Assembly (NCBI GenBank): GCA_024280975.1 | Contig: JAMXLQ010000159.1 | Span: 1 to 6,226 of the forward strand | From: Methanosarcina sp. | GTDB taxonomy: Archaea > Halobacteriota > Methanosarcinia > Methanosarcinales > Methanosarcinaceae | Direction of reading: 5' to 3' | Length of the DNA: 6,226 bases | Shown: piece after piece, positions 4,351 to 6,226 of the stretch | Position numbering within the stretch: position 1 is the stretch's first letter | How the letters are laid out: the number at the start of each line of letters is the position of its first letter | Made by a program: the position numbers and the translations under genes | Notes under the pieces: model-generated | Told to the model about the DNA's origin: nothing | What the model saw: only the letters and a program-made list of their open reading frames with translations | Databases searched by the model: none

Positions 4351-6226
4351 TTATTCAATTAATCGTAGGGCTGATACGGATGCATGATTATTCTTTTCTA
4401 CTACAGTGAACCTAATAATGAATTCTGTCCCCTTGCCTTTTTTCAGTTCAAGTTCTCCATCTAACTGGTCGACAAGGAAAGTTACAAGCTGAAGCCCCAG
4501 ACTATCAAGTTCTTTGATATCAAAGTCTTCAGAAATGCCCACACCGTTATCGGAAATTGCCAATGTAAAACTAGTACTCTTATAGTTCTCGCTTTTACTT
4601 TCTTCTATACTGCTTCTATGTTCTCCATTTTCATCTTTATGGAACTTGATTTGAATTTCTCCTTTATTTCTGTTAGGAAATGCGTATTTAAGAGAATTGG
4701 AAACGAGCTCATTGATAATAATTCCTAATGGAACTGCTGTGTCCATGTCAAGTAATATGTTTTCTTCCAGATCCATATTTAAGCTGACATCAATATTACC
4801 AATTCTGTAAGTCAAAAAAAGAGCATCCGCGAGTTCCTTGATGTACAGAGAGAAGTTAAGTTTATCAAGCTCTTCACCCCTATATAATTCTTCATGGATA
4901 AGAGCCATTGATATCACGCGGTCCTGACTCTCCCTGAAGGCTTCCAAGACTTCCGATTCATCGATATTTTTTCTGTTCCTGAACTTTTCAGCTTGAAGGT
5001 CTAGTAGTGATGAGATTACCTGGAGATTATTCTTGATTCTATGATGAATTTCCTTTTTACGGACAGCCTCTATATTGCTGAGAGCTTCTTCAGCTTCTTT
5101 TCGCTTAGTGATGTCAGTGAACATACTCATTATGCCCATAAACTTGCCATCCTTATCAAAAAGAGGTTTAGTGTTAATAAGCGCCCAGAGAGAGGCACCG
5201 TCTTTACGAATTAATTTCAATTCATAGCTTTCAAATACTCCCGGCATTCTTTTTTCCAGATTCAGTTTGACAATAGGCTTATATTCCTCACTGACGAAAT
5301 CACATATTGGTCTGCCAATAACATCTTCCAAAGTGTATCCTAGCATATCTGTTATTTTTGGGTTAACGTAAGTGATTATGGCTTTGTTGTCAGTCGTGAG
5401 TATACCTTCGTTTGCTGTTTCTACAATGTTACGGTATCTTTCCTCACTTTCTTGAAGTCTTTCTTCTGCCTTTTTTTGCTCTGTGACATCAATATCCATC
5501 TCAAGGATCATGGGAGAACCGTCAACATCAGTGAACGGCAAATTGTAGGCATTATAAACGCTTCCGTCCAGACCGCTTACCTCCCAATGATGAGGTTGAC
5601 CGGTTTCAAGTACCTTATGTGATTCGCAGGATTCACACGGCTGGGTAATTCCAAAATAATATTCATAGCAGTGTCGGCCCCCTGGATCTCCGAATCTTTT
5701 ACGGAATCTGCGGTTGGCAAAGGCGACATGATAGTCAGATGTTAATAGGATTATCATTGCCGGCAGCGTATCCAGCAAGTTATAAAGACGTTGACGCTCA
5801 TTTATTGTTTCCTGGTCCCGCTTTTCTAATTCCTCACTTGTTTTTTTAAGCTTTTCTTCAGATTTCTTGCACTGAGTAATATCAGAGTGCATGCTTATAT
5901 TACCTATATGCTTTCCCTGTGTGTCAAGAAGTGGTGTAGAGCTCACAAGCGACCAGACAACGCTGCCATCCTTGCGGCAGAACTTCATTTCGTATTCTTT
6001 TTCTTTGACGACTTCCTGTAGGGATTTTATCCTGGTAAACAAACTTTCCACATCGTCTTTATTGACAAAGTCAAAGGCTGATCTCCCTATCATTTCCTCC
6101 GTTGTGTATCCGAACATTTTCGCCATTCTTTGATTAACAAAAGTTGTAACCGCTTCAAGGTCGGTAATCCAGATGCCTTCATTTGCTGTTTCTACCATGT
6201 TGCGGTACTTTCCCTCACAATTACAA
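4351..6226 (-). CDS. Multi-PAS sensor histidine kinase (HisKA_2 type), N-terminus missing
   Basis: A cytosolic two-component sensor that would sense through PAS domains and pass phosphate to a response regulator not seen here. Numbering is from Met at 6198, but the frame stays open to the edge (CEGKYRN precedes it), so the true start lies outside. PAS1 covers about 1-110, followed by a charged coiled coil (about 110-138). PAS2 covers about 139-245 with Cys177 and a CESC pair (Cys188, Cys191). PAS3 covers about 250-370. The HisKA_2 dimerisation domain has EIHHRIKNNLQ with phospho-acceptor His386. The ATPase has N box NELVSNSLKYAF (496-507), DNGVG (550-554), SLGLQLV near 567 and GKGTEF near 588. 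All catalytic boxes are present. No membrane segment is visible in this part. It points the same way as the dehydratase gene but is separated from it by a long spacer, so a shared role is not implied. Confidence 0.93.
   Translation of the reverse strand, partial: CNCEGKYRNMVETANEGIWITDLEAVTTFVNQRMAKMFGYTTEEMIGRSAFDFVNKDDVESLFTRIKSLQEVVKEKEYEMKFCRKDGSVVWSLVSSTPLLDTQGKHIGNISMHSDITQCKKSEEKLKKTSEELEKRDQETINERQRLYNLLDTLPAMIILLTSDYHVAFANRRFRKRFGDPGGRHCYEYYFGITQPCESCESHKVLETGQPHHWEVSGLDGSVYNAYNLPFTDVDGSPMILEMDIDVTEQKKAEERLQESEERYRNIVETANEGILTTDNKAIITYVNPKITDMLGYTLEDVIGRPICDFVSEEYKPIVKLNLEKRMPGVFESYELKLIRKDGASLWALINTKPLFDKDGKFMGIMSMFTDITKRKEAEEALSNIEAVRKKEIHHRIKNNLQVISSLLDLQAEKFRNRKNIDESEVLEAFRESQDRVISMALIHEELYRGEELDKLNFSLYIKELADALFLTYRIGNIDVSLNMDLEENILLDMDTAVPLGIIINELVSNSLKYAFPNRNKGEIQIKFHKDENGEHRSSIEESKSENYKSTSFTLAISDNGVGISEDFDIKELDSLGLQLVTFLVDQLDGELELKKGKGTEFIIRFTVVEKNNHASVSALRLIE

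Noticed and set aside
1..6226. CRISPR arrays, tRNA or rRNA genes, toxin-antitoxin or defence system
   Set aside because: I saw no regularly spaced repeats, no cloverleaf or rRNA signatures, and no paired small genes of known defence families.

Overview
The window looks like a Methanosarcina-type methanogen chromosome. The support is a LeuC/HacA-type dehydratase, an archaellin-like reading frame with a class III signal peptide, archaeal TATA-like boxes with GGAGGTGA-like ribosome sites, an IS5-type transposase, and a soluble multi-PAS histidine kinase of the kind methanosarcinal genomes carry in many copies. Spacers are AT-rich. The genus is inferred from remembered homologues; no search was run.

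The left third (1-2134) is decaying accessory DNA. It holds a possible gene start running off the left edge, a three-helix membrane protein gene (minus strand) with an early in-frame TGA, a complete IS5-family element with terminal repeats and a frameshifted transposase, and an archaellin gene that keeps its promoter and ribosome site but has lost one base just after the signal peptide and most of its C-terminal domain. Its end is joined to an unrelated acidic reading frame.

The middle (2253-3949) holds two intact-looking minus-strand genes. One encodes a 413-residue [4Fe-4S] hydro-lyase large subunit with a TTG start. The other is a 71-codon gene for a small helical protein with His-x3-His-x3-His. 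It has a perfect AGGAGG but no ATG, GTG or TTG, so it appears to start at ATT; an ORF caller needing a standard start would miss it.

The right third holds a 388-base spacer with two adjacent inverted repeats, a U-tract and a possible 23-codon ORF upstream of the dehydratase, then the 3' 1.87 kb of a PAS-PAS-PAS-HisKA_2-HATPase sensor kinase whose start lies beyond the right edge. The second PAS domain carries a three-cysteine motif.

I see no convincing new multi-gene system. The observations most worth checking are the ATT-started His-motif protein, the TGA-interrupted membrane protein with an operator-like dyad in its promoter, the structured leader upstream of the dehydratase, and the 24-bp perfect palindrome inside the transposase gene.
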